In this document: positions 1-12,120 of the stretch, in pieces
Layout: each line of letters opens with the position of its first letter
Numbering within the stretch: the first letter of the stretch is position 1
NCBI GenBank assembly: GCA_903632075.3
Contig: CAHIKZ030005578.1
Span: forward strand, 402,501 to 466,500
Reading direction: 5' to 3'
From: Acanthosepion pharaonis
Lineage: Eukaryota > Mollusca > Cephalopoda > Sepiida > Sepiidae
Length of the DNA: 64,000 nt
The notes under the pieces: generated by a model
Database searches by the model: none
Told to the model about the DNA's origin: nothing
The model's input: only the letters and a program-made list of their open reading frames with translations
Made by a program: the position numbers and the translations under genes

Positions 1-68
1 TTTTCCTTCACGTGTTACTGTTAAATTTACACTTCTGCCAAGAAATGATGCAAAGCGGTTTGCTATAC

Positions 69-71
<3 letters not shown>

Positions 72-156
<85 letters not shown>
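72..156. repeat. (TA)n(GA)n microsatellite
   Basis: TA to 116, then GA. Confidence 0.97.
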
Positions 157-160
<4 letters not shown>

Positions 161-345
161 AACATGAATTTGCTATGAATAATGTCGTAGTATAGACCTG
201 AGTATAGAATCAGCTTAAAAGACGGACAATGTAAACACTATTAAATTGCCTTTCATTCTGTATACAATGTATCTGTATAGACATCTGGTTACGCTCGACT
301 CAAAATATAAACTTTTTAAGTAATTGGTTTGTCGTCTGGGTAGGG

Positions 346-346
<1 letters not shown>

Positions 347-385
<39 letters not shown>

Positions 386-406
386 CTCTCTCTCTCTCTC
401 TCTCTC
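347..406. repeat. (CT)n microsatellite
   Basis: Interrupted once by TTG. It gives a false arginine/glutamate-rich frame on the minus strand. Confidence 0.97.
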
Positions 407-522
407 GTCTGCTGTGGGTACGAGATCGCATACAATCTTCCATATTGGTGTTCGAAGCCAATTTTGAGATGGGGAAGAGCGGGCTGTGCAAAGGTTGATA
501 TCACTGGAATGTTACGTGGATG

Positions 523-551
523 TTAATAATAATAATAATAATAATAATAAT
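523..551. repeat. (AAT)n microsatellite
   Basis: About nine units. Confidence 0.93.
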
Positions 552-796
552 CCATATATTATGATGTAAATATACAAATACATAGAAGAAGTAATAAAAG
601 TGAATTAAAATTGTCGATATAAAAGTATTAAAAATAATGTACAGAGAAGATTTATGTTACTTATTCTCCAGTAAGAGTAACTTAATACTCTGATAATAAA
701 GAGAACTACCAAAATTACAACAATAATCGGATTTTGCTGATAACTGCTGGTGTACAGAGCGATAATCACTGGGAAATCACCAGGATTGTTCTCAAT

Positions 797-1440
797 GATC
801 TCTTTTAATCACCATAGAGAAAACGTTCCTACCCCTCCCTATCAGTATGGTTGATGCTCATCTCCGTGACAGCGTCTCACTGCGCCTTCTTGGCCTCACT
901 TTTTCAACTGACTTGAAGTGGAACAACAACACTGAATCAATAGCTGCATCTACTGCAACGAAAGTTGATTTACTGTGTTGTGACAGAAGGTATTTCTTGT
1001 CAGATTTCATCTCATGCATCTACAAATCTACCATTCGTCTTTTCATTGAATACTGTTGCCATATCTGGTCTGGTACCCTTGCTGTTCATCTCTGACGAAC
1101 ATTTTCCCTTCATGAATTTAAGCGTGCTACTAGATTGGCAACTAGGTCCCACCCTTTTCCTGTTGAAATAGTTAAATGTAACCGCCACTTCTACTCCAGT
1201 TTCTTTCCTCGCACTCCTCGACATTGGAACTCCTTTCCTCTCACTTGCTTCCTTGATAACTACAATCTTCAAAAATTAAAATGCATCGTCAATCGCCATC
1301 TTCTGTTGCCTTGAGCCCTGTCCTTTTTTTCCTTTCTTCAATCCTCGCTATACACATTATTTTCTTTCACATCCACCTTCCGTAACTCCCCCACCCGCAT
1401 GCTAGTGACACCCCGGCCTTGCTTGGGGTGAAATGTTTAA
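797..1440 (+). pseudogene. LINE family A: reverse transcriptase C-terminus and 3' end, 5'-truncated
   Basis: Remnant of a CR1/Jockey-type non-LTR retrotransposon. It opens with a frame-shifted stretch reading SFNHHRENV. An open frame from about 847 then carries the family block VSLRLLGLTFSTDLKWN, then IYKSTIR and EYCCHIWSG, which lie C-terminal to the polymerase motifs. At about 1095 the frame breaks and a deletion follows. Beyond it, another frame gives KCNRHFYS, FFPRTPRHWNS and DNYNLQKLK, the usual C-terminal end. The 3' UTR ends near 1434 with CACCCC and GGGGTG flanking a short loop, a motif also seen in the copies near 17.77 and 55.73 kb. Polymerase motifs A to C lie 5' of what is kept, so this is a dead 5'-truncated copy. 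The clade name is from memory of such proteins; LINE identity is confident. Confidence 0.88.
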
Positions 1441-1539
1441 AAAGATCTTCAAATATTGTAATAAGAATTATTGCAACTAACAAATGTCTTCTTGGTAGTA
1501 TTATTTTTAAGCAAATTGAAGAGTAAATTATTTTATTTT

Positions 1540-1825
1540 TTTGATTATTTTTTTAACTAATTACATCTAGAATTTATAGATTGAGCAGTATATGATTTTA
1601 ATTTAAGCATAATTTCGTCTCATGCATCAAACATTTAACCATATAAATTCTAGTTTAATGGATATTTAAAACATTTTTGTATAGAATTTAATTTATTTTT
1701 ATAAGCATAATTTTATCTGGAATTTATAGACTTAATTAATTTTTTCAAACATAATTACCTCTTGAATTTATATTGAACAGTAAATCATTTTAATTATATA
1801 TTGAACAGTAAATCATTTTAATTAT
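1540..1825 (+). repeat. AT-rich decayed tandem repeat
   Basis: Diverged units around CATAATT-TCTAGAATTTATA. The last two are near-identical 26-bp words with TATTGAACAGTAAATCATTT at 1,770 and 1,799. No coding. Confidence 0.65.
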
Positions 1826-2228
1826 CATCTATCGTCCCTAATAATTTTTTTTATATCATATTTGTATTTCTTTATATCATTATTTCTGTATAAAATAGAT
1901 AAAAAATACAATACACACATAGAAGAGAAATCAGTGAAAATATGTGATTGAGCAATAATTAATAAACAATGATAAATGGAGACTTCTAAATTTTTGTTGA
2001 TTTTTAAGACAAACAGGCAGACACATAACCAAACAAACAACTTTCAAAGAATTTGAAACATAAAATAATTAGTTAAGAATTGTTGATTTAATTCATATTT
2101 CAGTTATTTGATCATCTTGTGTAGTTTCTAATTTCATTGCGTATGCTTAAATTAATGTTCTTACATGCGAATTTTTTTTTAATGCATTTGCACGTTATAA
2201 AGTTTGGAAATTATACGTTAACAATTGT

Positions 2229-2260
2229 TTTTGTTGTTGTTGTTGTTGTTGTTGTTGTTG
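2229..2260. repeat. (TTG)n microsatellite
   Basis: About ten units. Confidence 0.95.
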
Positions 2261-3119
2261 CTATTGTCGATAATATCAAAAAGAATTAAAACTAAATTAA
2301 TACTACATTACTTACAAAGTAATACTAGACTTACTGAAACTAATCCTGAAAACGATCCTCCAAGGAGAAGAAAAGATTTCAGATCAAAGTAGAAACACTC
2401 TTTCATTAAACCAGTATGTTTGATTAAAACATCATTTATGAATTAGTAATGTACAGTTACATTTCATCGATGACCATTTATTACGCGTGAAGATTGTGGA
2501 TATATACCATTATCTTTTGTGTATAGATCACTGGGGAGTATCAGAAGCAGTTAAAAGAGAAGAGAAATTCAATGTAAAATAGCTTATTTCTATGTATAAA
2601 ATATATTTGAATCGGATTTTAGAACAAAGAAAATGATGAAAACTTGTGAAAAAGGAAAAATGAAAAACAAAATAAAAACACCCGCATATTTTGTTTCCTT
2701 TGTGATTCGTTTAAGACTACAAAATCACCGATACACACTGAGAAAATAAAATTGACTAAAACAATTTTCTTGTTTTTATTTTGAAATTATGCATCATTTT
2801 GTATATTTTTTATCACAAATAAAATATTATTTTACTTTTGAATGACATTTCGAAACACACGTGACAGTCTCGACTAAAGCGAAATTCGGAAAGAGTAATG
2901 AATTTATGAAAGATTTAATTCCCTTTGTTGCAATGCACCATTAGGTATATATTGTAGCAAACAAATACATCCAGTTTAAATCGATTTTTTTTGTACGTTT
3001 AGAGTCCGGTAAAAATGGGATTGAGTTCTAAAGTATAAGATGCAGCAAACTTTTGGACACGATTTTGGCAGATTTTTGAACAGATTTTTGAGGACGGACA
3101 TTTTTCAACACCTGCACAT

Positions 3120-3120
3120 T

Positions 3121-3160
<40 letters not shown>

Positions 3161-3208
3161 ATATATATATATACACGTTTCTTTCTGTATGTATATATGT
3201 ATGCGTGT

Positions 3209-3249
<41 letters not shown>
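3120..3249. repeat. Compound (TATC)n, (TA)n, (TG)n
   Basis: TATC 3,120-3,160, a short TA run, then TG from 3,203. Confidence 0.96.
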
Positions 3250-3253
<4 letters not shown>

Positions 3254-3940
3254 AATAAAGCTGGATAAAAACAGAATAGAAAATATGAATTTGAAAATTT
3301 TACTTCGATATGTTTCACCGATAAGAATAAAATCTACATTGACCAGACGGAATGTGAATCACGTTAACTGTCGGAAAGTTTGATTTTATTGCATCAAAAT
3401 AGAAATTAGATTTCAATTCAGTTATTTTTATTTATATATTTTTTTTTATTTTATTGTTTTAGCGTTATTTAGTTGTTTATTTTTTCGTGTTTTTTTATGA
3501 TTTATTTATCCTATATTATTTCAGTAGTAATTAAATAATAACGGGATAAATTGAAATAGTCTGGTCGTATTTTTAATCATAAAAAATGCATCTTTATCTG
3601 AAGAAATAATTATATTCATTTTTTATTACAGCAACATTTTCCAGATCAAAATTGTGATCACAAAGGTTTCAATGGCAAACAAGCACATTGAGTCTGTTAT
3701 TTAATTTTAAATCACTTTTATGTTCATATATTCATTTCGAGACCTACTAACATCCATACAAACACAGAATAAGAAAAAAAAGATCATTCGAATCGTTTTT
3801 GACATACAGCAAAATATTTTGCTTATTGGAAATATTACATTTCTGTTTGCTTGAAATTAAATCTAAAATAAAAGTTCCTAGAAAGATTTTTCATTTTTAA
3901 AAATTCATTTTAAACCTTAGGTATCGCGTTTCTTTTAAAA

Positions 3941-3944
<4 letters not shown>

Positions 3945-3985
<41 letters not shown>
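3945..3985. repeat. (TA)n
   Basis: Pure TA run. Confidence 0.97.
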
Positions 3986-3991
<6 letters not shown>

Positions 3992-4071
3992 CCATCGTTT
4001 AGGTAAAAATGGTTGCTTTTTTTCCGAAATGAGAGCAAAATATCGCTACTCCCTATTTTATTTATATTTGC

Positions 4072-4094
4072 AAAAAAAAAAAAAAAAAAAAAAA
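4072..4094. repeat. Poly-A
   Basis: 23 A in a row. Confidence 0.95.
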
Positions 4095-6010
4095 TTGAAG
4101 ATAAAACGAAATTTCCAATTCAAACGAAAATTTCAATACTTATTCCTTAATGAATTAATTATTACGGAATATTGAATGTTATTAAAAAAAAAAAACTTTG
4201 GGAAATATTTTTTGGAGTATCTTTCACCCCCACCTTTTTGATATCTCGTGTGTTCTTTTTAAAATTGGAGTGTTCATACAAACTTTTTACAGTTATATAA
4301 AGAAAAATCCTTGAATAAATTGTTTCAATAAAAAATTATGCAATTTGAATTGTGGATATGTGGAAAATTTGTCCGGCATCTTACCAAAAATAATTAAATA
4401 AAACTAAAAATAATTCCTTTTGAGAACTGGTGCTTACTACATAATTTTCTTTCATATTGGGAAAAATCTGCACTTAATATTTATTTACAGAAAAAAAAAT
4501 ACTTGTATTTTTTTTCAGTGCGTTTTTTTAAATTAATTCCATTCATATTTCCTTTTGACTGGCTACTCTTCAATATTGGAAGAGTTTTACTTTTATGATA
4601 TTAAATTAATTTCATGTCTCCCGTTCAATCAGTTTTCGTGTCTTGAAAGCTAGTTTTTTGGGGTTTTTTTTTCCGATTCATCGGTTCGGGTGTTTTTTTC
4701 TTTCTTTTTGTTTTTTCACGTGTCTTTGTTTTCCGACATTTATTTACAGAGTCTTGTATACAAGAAGACCTAATACTTACTTCAATAACTAAAAACGGAA
4801 GTTGTTCTTTTAAATTTCTTTTGAATTTTTGTCTTATTTCTTCCTGCATAATTTGTTACCCTCGTCACCAAGAACATTTTCAGAATTATGACGAAACTAT
4901 TTCATTCGCAGAAAAAATACTTTATACTTACATTTTTTCTAAAATTTACTCTTAGAATAAATGTTTTTCTTTTCACATAAATCTAACGCAAATTTTATTT
5001 ATTCTATATTTTTGTTTAGGCAGCACCTTAATGCCTTCAAATTTATTTATCAAATTTAAAAGAATTAAAAAAAAACTAAAAAAAAAATCTATTGGTTATA
5101 TAAGGTTAAAGAAAATTAATTTTTAAACATAAATAATAAATTCTTGATTATTGCATTGCTGGTCTTTCGTATTTTTTTTAGGTTTTATTTTTACATTTTT
5201 GCGTGCTTTTTAGGACGGCTGTAGAATTACATTTTTTATTTTGTCCTTTGACCTCACAACTTACAGTATGTAAATAAAACGTATCATTTTGTTTTTAAAT
5301 AAAAGGTAAGCATTACTTTTCGAAAATCTAGTTAATTAATCCTTAAAATTACTAATAGACTTCAAAGGTCTTTTCTTGGACAAATACTGGATTTTAAAGA
5401 ATTAAAGATATTTAAATTTGTTGTTTACATTTTTCGCGCGATGAGTCGATGAGTGACGAAAAAACGTGTCAATGTTTTCAAAATGACTAAAAAGTTTATT
5501 TATATACGGATTTTTTTTTTTTTTTTAATTCGGATTACCTTTAGGTCGTTATCTTTCAAATTTATGTAAAATGCATTTTCGGGTTTTTTCTTTTAGAAAC
5601 TCCATGGCGGGTCCTTTTTAGTTGAAAGATAATGGACCTTCATTTTTTGGAGGTAAGAGCATCATCAATATACCGAGTTGTTTCTTCATTCGCATGTGAT
5701 TGGGTGCAATTTTTTTTTTTTTTTAGATTTATGTAAAATAAAAACCAAAACATTCGAAGTGTCTTCTGTATTGTTCTCAATAAGTATTGACCAGTGCGTT
5801 TCAATTTGCAGATTTCTACGCATATGTATGTATTTGTCTGTGTTTGTGTGCGTGTGCACGCGTGCGCACTCGATGGCATGATTTTAAGTCTAAGAAAAGT
5901 AAAAGGAAGAGTTTTATTATAGAGATGTTGTATATATGCGTGTAAACTTTATGTATACATGTAGGTATCTGTAATACATGACTTTGTGAATGTATTCCTC
6001 TGTATGTAAG

Positions 6011-6028
6011 TGCGTGTGTGTGTAAGAA

Positions 6029-6060
<32 letters not shown>
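6011..6060. repeat. (TG)n then (GA)n
   Basis: Short TG part, longer GA part. Confidence 0.92.
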
Positions 6061-6062
<2 letters not shown>

Positions 6063-6499
6063 AAGAAATATTTAAAAATTGCGTTTGAAACGTGAATAAA
6101 TATGCAGGTACACCAGGATGGATCAGTAAGTTTGATTATTGAATTATGTGCATTGACAAGGAAAGAGATTATGCTGCAAAATAAAACTTTGTTGTTTCAA
6201 ACAGATGCTTGCCATCACCATTAAGCAACAGACTGTAACTACTGGCGAGTATTCTGTTCTACGTGTCACTGTAGCATCGTTTGTACGTGTGTCTGAATGA
6301 AAAAGACACAAGAAGTCTATCGTTTAAGTGTGTGCGTTAATGTATCATAGTAGATAGCAAAAGGTACAAATCATTTTGTATTTAGATAAAGATTTTATAA
6401 TAAATCTATCTGTGTATTTGAACAACATTAAACGAAGCTCAGCTTGACAAAGTTTCGTTAAAAATTAGTAACTAATAATTAGTATAAATAAATATTATT

Positions 6500-6800
6500 A
6501 TCATATACTCATTTTAGTACTTACAACGTTTCAGCTGCTGTAGCTTCTTCACACTCAGTAACCTTCTTCGACTTTCGGTGGTAGATTGCTTTACTTCCGC
6601 TTTTTGTTTAGGAGTTTATTTAATATTAATTAATATTCACCATTCATATTATATTTACATTTGCTCTTTCGTTTCTTCTACTGGTTCAAAGTTTACAGCA
6701 ATGTTAAATCTAGGGATTGAACTCACACAACTGGAAACCAAATCTTATAACCAACACTTTTACTTACTGCGTTGTGTATTTGTTGCAATCTAGTAGTTAA
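6500..6800 (-). mobile_element. Composite tRNA-like repeat
   Basis: The minus strand has a B box TGAGTTCAATCCC near 6,715 and GTGTTGGTTATAAGA upstream. The other end holds an ACGTTTCAGCTGCTG block near 6,527 (decayed CGAAACGTCG motif) and TAACCTTCTTC. The same order occurs at 14,255-14,600. Confidence 0.55.
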
Positions 6801-8223
6801 ATCCTGGAGCCTTAAACCTAATGTATGTACTCAGGTAGTGTAACTGTATGAATGTCCTGGTACAGGTGGTGCTATTTTGTTTAATGTCATTTTTTTTTCT
6901 TAATCGGAGGCTCCCAGGTGATACACATCCTTATGCTAGGTCTACTGATGAGGTTGTCTAACATATGCAACGGTTCTTTCAGTCGTCTTTCTCTATTATC
7001 TTGACTTAATTCGAATGCATTAATTAATTCTAAGTAATTATAAATCATAAATTTACAGTTTGATTGTGACGATAAAAATGTAATGTGAAGAAATAAGTTA
7101 CTTATTTGTCTTTTATTCTATCGAATGGATATCAAAATCAGAGTGAAACATTCTGGACTGTTTCTATTTGAATATTTATAGAAACATATTTGGGAAGAGA
7201 GCTTTATTCTACATATTTCTGGGTTTATCTGTGAGTTTCTATTCATATGAAAGCAAGAAAAACAATTCAGCATGTAACCAGAACATGTGTATTTCTATAA
7301 TATTTTGAATGTGTGTCTCTGTATATGTGCGTTGGCTCTGATCCATCTGCAGGTGTGAGAGAAAGGGAACAATAGCGTTATTGAATTTTGTTAATAATTC
7401 ATTTTCATCATTATAAATTCTTTTGATCAAATGACGTTTTAGAAACCAGTAACAATGAATTCCCGGTTTTGTTCGCCAGTTTATGTCCATCCGATTAAGA
7501 TGTAAAACAAATAATTTTGAATCTTTGTACCCGTCTATTGGTGGATCTTTTCAAGCGTTTAGCAGGTTACATATTCATATAGATACTAATGTAAGCATCC
7601 ATGGGTGTGCATACGTACGTGTGTCTGTATGAGAGCGTACATAAATGACGTCACTACGTGTGTGGTCGCTTTCACTGCTCTTGTCCTATATTGTCGGCGC
7701 ATGCGTAATTGTGCTTTTGAATAACGCTTGGTTTGAGAAGAGATGGATGTAAAATGTATTTATAATTTTAAAAGCGTGTTTAAGTGTGCGTATGTAAGAG
7801 TTCATATATATTCAGTCTCGTTTTAAACGAGAATTGTTCTCTGAAACCGTCTAAGTTATGAACTTCATGAAGAATCTGAAATTGTTGAATGTTTATTTAT
7901 TTATTTTATCTTGGACCGTTTTAGATCATTTCTGGTAATTCACTCCAGAATATCAATTCACCCCAGAATAAAAAGAATTTATATTCACATCAAATTTTCT
8001 GAAAGCGAGACCCTTCCATTGCACTCCGGTTGGGTTGACCTTTGCGATCGCCCCAAATGTGAGCGACTCGAGTGCTCTATTTTTAAGCGTGGGGTTACCG
8101 TCGCGCTCACCGCGATAATAAAGCCAAAAATTTTTTTTTTTAATTAAAAAAAATTCCTAACCCTAACCTTTGCCCACAATTTTTTTTTAAATTGTAAAAA
8201 ATCTGTGTAAGTACCTGTGGACT
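6801..8223. other. Unassigned, with a GC-richer island at 8,010-8,120
   Basis: The island holds GTTGGGTTGACC, GCGATCGCCCC and CCGTCGCGCTCACCGCG, unlike its flanks. A tRNA-like or MITE origin is possible. CTAACCCTAACC just after it is too short to be telomeric. Confidence 0.45.
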
Positions 8224-8275
8224 TTCTATACGAGGGAGTGCTGAAAAATCCTCGACCCGACAAAGAAAACAATTG
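8224..8275. mobile_element. Possible mariner end fragment
   Basis: TATACGAGGGAGTGCTGAAA and the following CCTCGACC resemble a mariner-type terminal repeat and match a second fragment near 39.77 kb. A TA precedes it. No transposase is attached. Confidence 0.4.
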
Positions 8276-8451
8276 GACACTTTTTAGATTTGGGGAAATA
8301 AATTGAAACAAAAATTTTTTTTTTCCTTAATTGGAAAAAATAATTCTTAATCATATGGAAAAAAATCGACTAATATTTTCTTTTAATATTTTGTGACTCC
8401 CCTGAAAATGAATTAAATTTGATGCTCATTGACAAGAAAATGTAAAATATT

Positions 8452-8530
8452 TCTCTCTTCCTCCCTCTCGCTTCTCTTCCCTCGCTTTCTCGCTCTCTTC
8501 ACATCTCTACCCTTAACCTCTCTCTTGCAG
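8452..8530. repeat. Pyrimidine-rich tract
   Basis: C and T make up nearly all bases; an irregular CT repeat. Confidence 0.85.
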
Positions 8531-8655
8531 CGATTTACTGAATTTTTGTGATGAATATTCACTGCCGAATTAAGGTCAGTGACAAGGAAGGAGATTATGT
8601 TTTCTAAATGAAATGCTTTTTTTCACCATTACTGTTTCATTACAAGTCTAATTAT

Positions 8656-8695
8656 CACACACACACATACACACACACGCGCGCGCGTGCACGCG
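8656..8695. repeat. (CA)n(CG)n
   Basis: CA run leading into GCGCGCG. Confidence 0.93.
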
Positions 8696-9525
8696 TATTA
8701 TTGTGTGTGTAATAATAATAATATCTCTGACGCACATTTAAAACCCAAAACAGAAGAAAAAGAAAATGAAATGTAAAAGTTTCTTAACAAATCAGACAAT
8801 AAGCAAGATGAACCGCCATCGTAAATTTGTAGTTTTTCAATATTAGATATTATTGAACCTGTCTATTCTTCAATAAAATTCTTTCAATCCTGAAATGTTT
8901 TGAGTTTTCTCTTGTAAAAGGCATTCATAAAAAATCGAAAGGCGTGATATCAGGGGATTTTGTAGCCCAAATCAGTAGTGTTGATCTCCTAAGTTATCGA
9001 TTTTGTAATTTCTATAATAATGATAAAAAAAATAACTCTACTGATGTAAGAGAAGTGCAGGTGCAGGGCTGCAAGATCGTTGTTTGCAAACAACTTCTGA
9101 AGAAAAATATTGGATGCAATGTGTTCAAACAGATTTCCTTTGTAATGTTTCCATCAAGAGACTAAATAAAATTATAGGTTCAGTTATTATTTCAATTAAG
9201 TGGATGTAATATCTCTGCGAAACAAGTAGGGAGAAGTGAACATTATAATTTTATTTATTACAATGTATCTAAATATTTGTTACTGTTTATTTACTAGTGA
9301 CAAAAAATGTCTCTTCGTAAGCAAAAAGGTCAATAACTCTGTAAACGTTAGTTACTGATTTGGCACAGTATCGATATTAAAAACAAGGTGCGCTTCTAAA
9401 TCGGTAAAAATTAATATTTTTCGATTTTGACAACTAAGGCCAAAAGAATACTAATCTACAAAAATTATTTCCAGATATTTTCCTTCTATTTTTACGAGTG
9501 AACCAGGCTATTTAAATAGGTCCAA

Positions 9526-9528
<3 letters not shown>

Positions 9529-9595
<67 letters not shown>

Positions 9596-9612
9596 TTGTG
9601 TTTGTGTGTGTA
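9529..9612. repeat. (CA)n(TA)n then TG-rich
   Basis: CA to 9,576, TA to 9,595. Confidence 0.97.
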
Positions 9613-10005
9613 TAAAAATAAAATTATATAAAAAAAATATATCACAGTAGCTGTGGTCATCTTGTCATTGATTTGCTGTTTATTTGTTTGTTTAGCGTCA
9701 TTTCAACTCCTTATGGGTCATTTAATTTTCTTGGGAGAATTAGTAATTTCTTTTACAAAAATTTATTGCTGGTCATTTTATTACTATGAAAATGTATTGC
9801 TGGCACTTTTACTATAATTTTTTTTAATACTTTTATAACGTTTTGACCCCAATTTGAGGATTAACTATTTACCAATAGCTGGGACCCTAAAAAGTATTAC
9901 GACCCCGGTTTAGGATGGACGTGGGAACGCTCCTCAAAAACTCCCAATCAAGAGGCCTTACTGCTGTATGTAGTTTATCGTCATACCCAGGACGGCATTG
10001 ATTTT

Positions 10006-10015
10006 CCACACACCC

Positions 10016-10047
<32 letters not shown>

Positions 10048-10048
10048 T
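10006..10048. repeat. (CA)n(TA)n
   Basis: At the 3' edge of the Tc1 relic. Confidence 0.95.
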
Positions 10049-10690
10049 GAGAAGTTCTGCAAGTTCGTGTCATTGATACAAAAGTTGCTCGATTCCACCA
10101 GAAAGTTGTTGAATCTTGCGTGCAAATACACCTTTCCACAATATACCAAAAATGCTCAATTGTGTTCATGCTGAACAAATGCTCTAGAATGCTCCACAGA
10201 ACTATTTTGGCCAATGCGACAATGAGAACCAAATACCATTTTACAACCCCCATCACAACCACCACCAGTCTGTTGGCAACTGATGCCCATAGCTTCAAGG
10301 AATGTGGGGTTAACACTTGAACCATAACCTTATCATCTCCAAATTATTTGAACCGTGTCTTACCAAACTACGCCACACATTGTCATTCCTCCAGCGTCCA
10401 ATTAGCGACGTCACATGACCAGGTGGATGGCCGTGTCCGCTATTGTGGTGCTAATTGACAAGTCTGTTATGCCTATGTCACCTTCTACATTGAATGTGAC
10501 TATGATTTGACTCAGGGTCATTTGTCTGTTACTGCAGACAATTCTGAGTAGACGCCTCTGGTGAGGATCACTAAAGATTTGTGGTCGGTCAATGCACTGG
10601 CCATCACGGGCAGTAATCAGGTATTCCTGATACACATGTGTCACTGTAGATTGTAGATTGTCAAATATCCGCAGTTTCAGGAATGGAATG
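10020..10690 (-). pseudogene. Tc1-like transposase relic
   Basis: The minus strand carries the N-terminal DNA-binding region of a Tc1-family transposase: HVYQEYLITARDGQCIDRPQ, then RRLLRIVCSNRQMTLSQI, VTFNVEGDIGI. After a large deletion comes ANRLVVVVMGVVKWY, resembling the VMVWG block, then NTIEHFWYIVERCICTQDST, the NPIEHLWDVVER block next to the third catalytic acid. The first acidic motif (WSDES) and the second (QQDNA) are missing. The relic spans about 670 bp against about 1 kb for a complete Tc1 gene. The terminal inverted repeats could not be located. Confidence 0.8.
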
Positions 10691-10821
10691 TCCTATCCCT
10701 TGGACTCTTACTATCATTCCCTGTTTAAAGTACAATTCACGTCTCTTTGCCAAGAACAGCCTAACCAGTCTTCATAAGATGTCATAGTAATCTGGGCCGA
10801 ACTATTTTAGTAATCCTATCA

Positions 10822-10824
<3 letters not shown>

Positions 10825-10863
<39 letters not shown>
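10825..10863. repeat. (TA)n
   Basis: Pure TA run. Confidence 0.97.
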
Positions 10864-10868
<5 letters not shown>

Positions 10869-11097
10869 AGAGAAAGATTAAAGTTCAAGTTACTCAATTT
10901 TTGACTTGAAGTTTAGCAAGGTAAAATACATCTATTGATTTCACTAATAGATATCACCTATAAATATATGTATCAGATATAACAGAGATAGATAGAAAGA
11001 TAGATAAAGAGAACGAAAAAGAGAGAAAGAGCGAGAACATTTTGTATATATACATATATATGAATAAAGACAAAAGGGAAATTTATCTTAGGCAGTA

Positions 11098-11098
11098 C

Positions 11099-11144
<46 letters not shown>

Positions 11145-11195
11145 TCTCTATATATATATATATATACAGAGAGAGAGAGGGGGGAGAGAGAGAGT
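11098..11195. repeat. Compound (CT)n, (TATC)n, (TA)n, (GA)n
   Basis: CT on the left and GA on the right of a TA run, so it can fold back. Confidence 0.95.
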
Positions 11196-11212
11196 GACAG
11201 GGTTCGGTGAGT

Positions 11213-11292
11213 TGTCACTATTTTATTTTTTGTCACTATTTTATTTTTTTTTTAAATTGTCACTATTTTATTTTTGTCACTATTTTATCTTT
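11213..11292 (+). repeat. Tandem GTCACTATTTTATTTTT
   Basis: Four units of about 17-25 bp with variable T-runs, just upstream of the deleted mariner. They may be an amplified part of its 5' region. Confidence 0.8.
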
Positions 11293-11382
11293 TTAAATTA
11301 TGCGCATGCGCGTTATTTGATCGTGTCGACCGCAGAATATGCTAGGGACAGCTGGAATACCGTTTGTGAGAAAAAGAGCACC

Positions 11383-11805
11383 ATGACGCAATTCACTCCG
11401 CCAGAAACTTGGAAACGGCATGCTATATTGTATGGCACTGGCGCCGGAAGCTCCAATACGAACATTTCGGAGTGTTTGGATGTCAATCTGTGGACAGTGC
11501 AGAGGATTCGGGAAGAGTTGGATGAGTATAATATTGATTACGAAGGTGTTTGGAGTGATCACTAGTAATAGTGACGTTATGCCTCCATTCATCTTCTCAC
11601 AGGGCCTCAGACTCAACACGGAGGCCTACATCAAGTGACTTAAGGAGATAGTGCTTGAAGGAAATGGAGATTTTATTTAATAAATTTACTCTTTAGTATT
11701 TGAAGATATTTTTGTGTAATTTTGGTAAATATATCTGTTAAAATGAGATGTCAGTGTTATTTTCATTTTTGCGTAATTTATACGATAATTTATCCATCGC
11801 ACCCT
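11383..11805 (+). pseudogene. Mariner/IS630-type transposase with internal deletions, plus 3' end
   Basis: The ATG at 11,383 starts MTQFTPPETWKRHAILYGTG, then NISECLDVNLWTVQRIREEL, an N-terminal helix-turn-helix. At codon about 55 (NIDYEG) the sequence jumps, in another frame, to VFGVITSNSDVMPPFIFSQG and LRLNTEAYIK. It then jumps to EGNGDFI and a stop, the normal C-terminus. All three catalytic acids (SDEKNF, QQDSAPCH and SPDCNPLDY regions) lie in the deleted parts. After the stop, 11,685-11,805 matches the 3' end of the minus-strand copy near 59.5 kb (AAATTTACTCTTTAGTATTT onward), so both belong to one family. It could at most move with a transposase supplied in trans. Confidence 0.88.
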
Positions 11806-11839
11806 GCATATTTATGTAACATATTAGTGAATTGAACAG

Positions 11840-11933
<94 letters not shown>
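11840..11933. repeat. (TA)n(TG)n
   Basis: TA to 11,906 then TG. Confidence 0.97.
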
Positions 11934-11935
<2 letters not shown>

Positions 11936-12026
11936 ATTGAATATATTTTAAAGACATTTCTTAATTCCAGTCTTTATGTGTCTATCACACACACACACAT
12001 ATATGTACATGTTCACATAAGCAATG

Positions 12027-12120
12027 TAAAATTTCGGTGTGTGTTTCTGCTTTTGTTTTTAACAATGTTCACATACGCACATTGTTACAAACAAAAGCAG
12101 AATCACACATCGAAATTTTA
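12027..12120. ncRNA. 94-nt near-perfect hairpin (possible miRNA-like or MITE)
   Basis: Arm 12,027-12,068 (TAAAATTTCGGTGTGTG...) pairs with 12,079-12,120 at 39 of 42 positions. The loop has 10 nt. Size and pairing fit a pre-miRNA-like fold or a tiny MITE. Nothing shows expression. Confidence 0.5.

Larger units (their letters stand above)
3250..6499. other. Unassigned AT-rich stretch
   Basis: Apart from the arrays listed, A/T homopolymers dominate. Short frames at 4,625-4,849 and 5,640-5,881 look like chance. The similar stretch 1,826-3,120 also shows nothing. Confidence 0.6.

Noticed and set aside
8150..8175. Telomere-like CTAACCCTAACC
   Set aside because: Only about two units, with no array around it.
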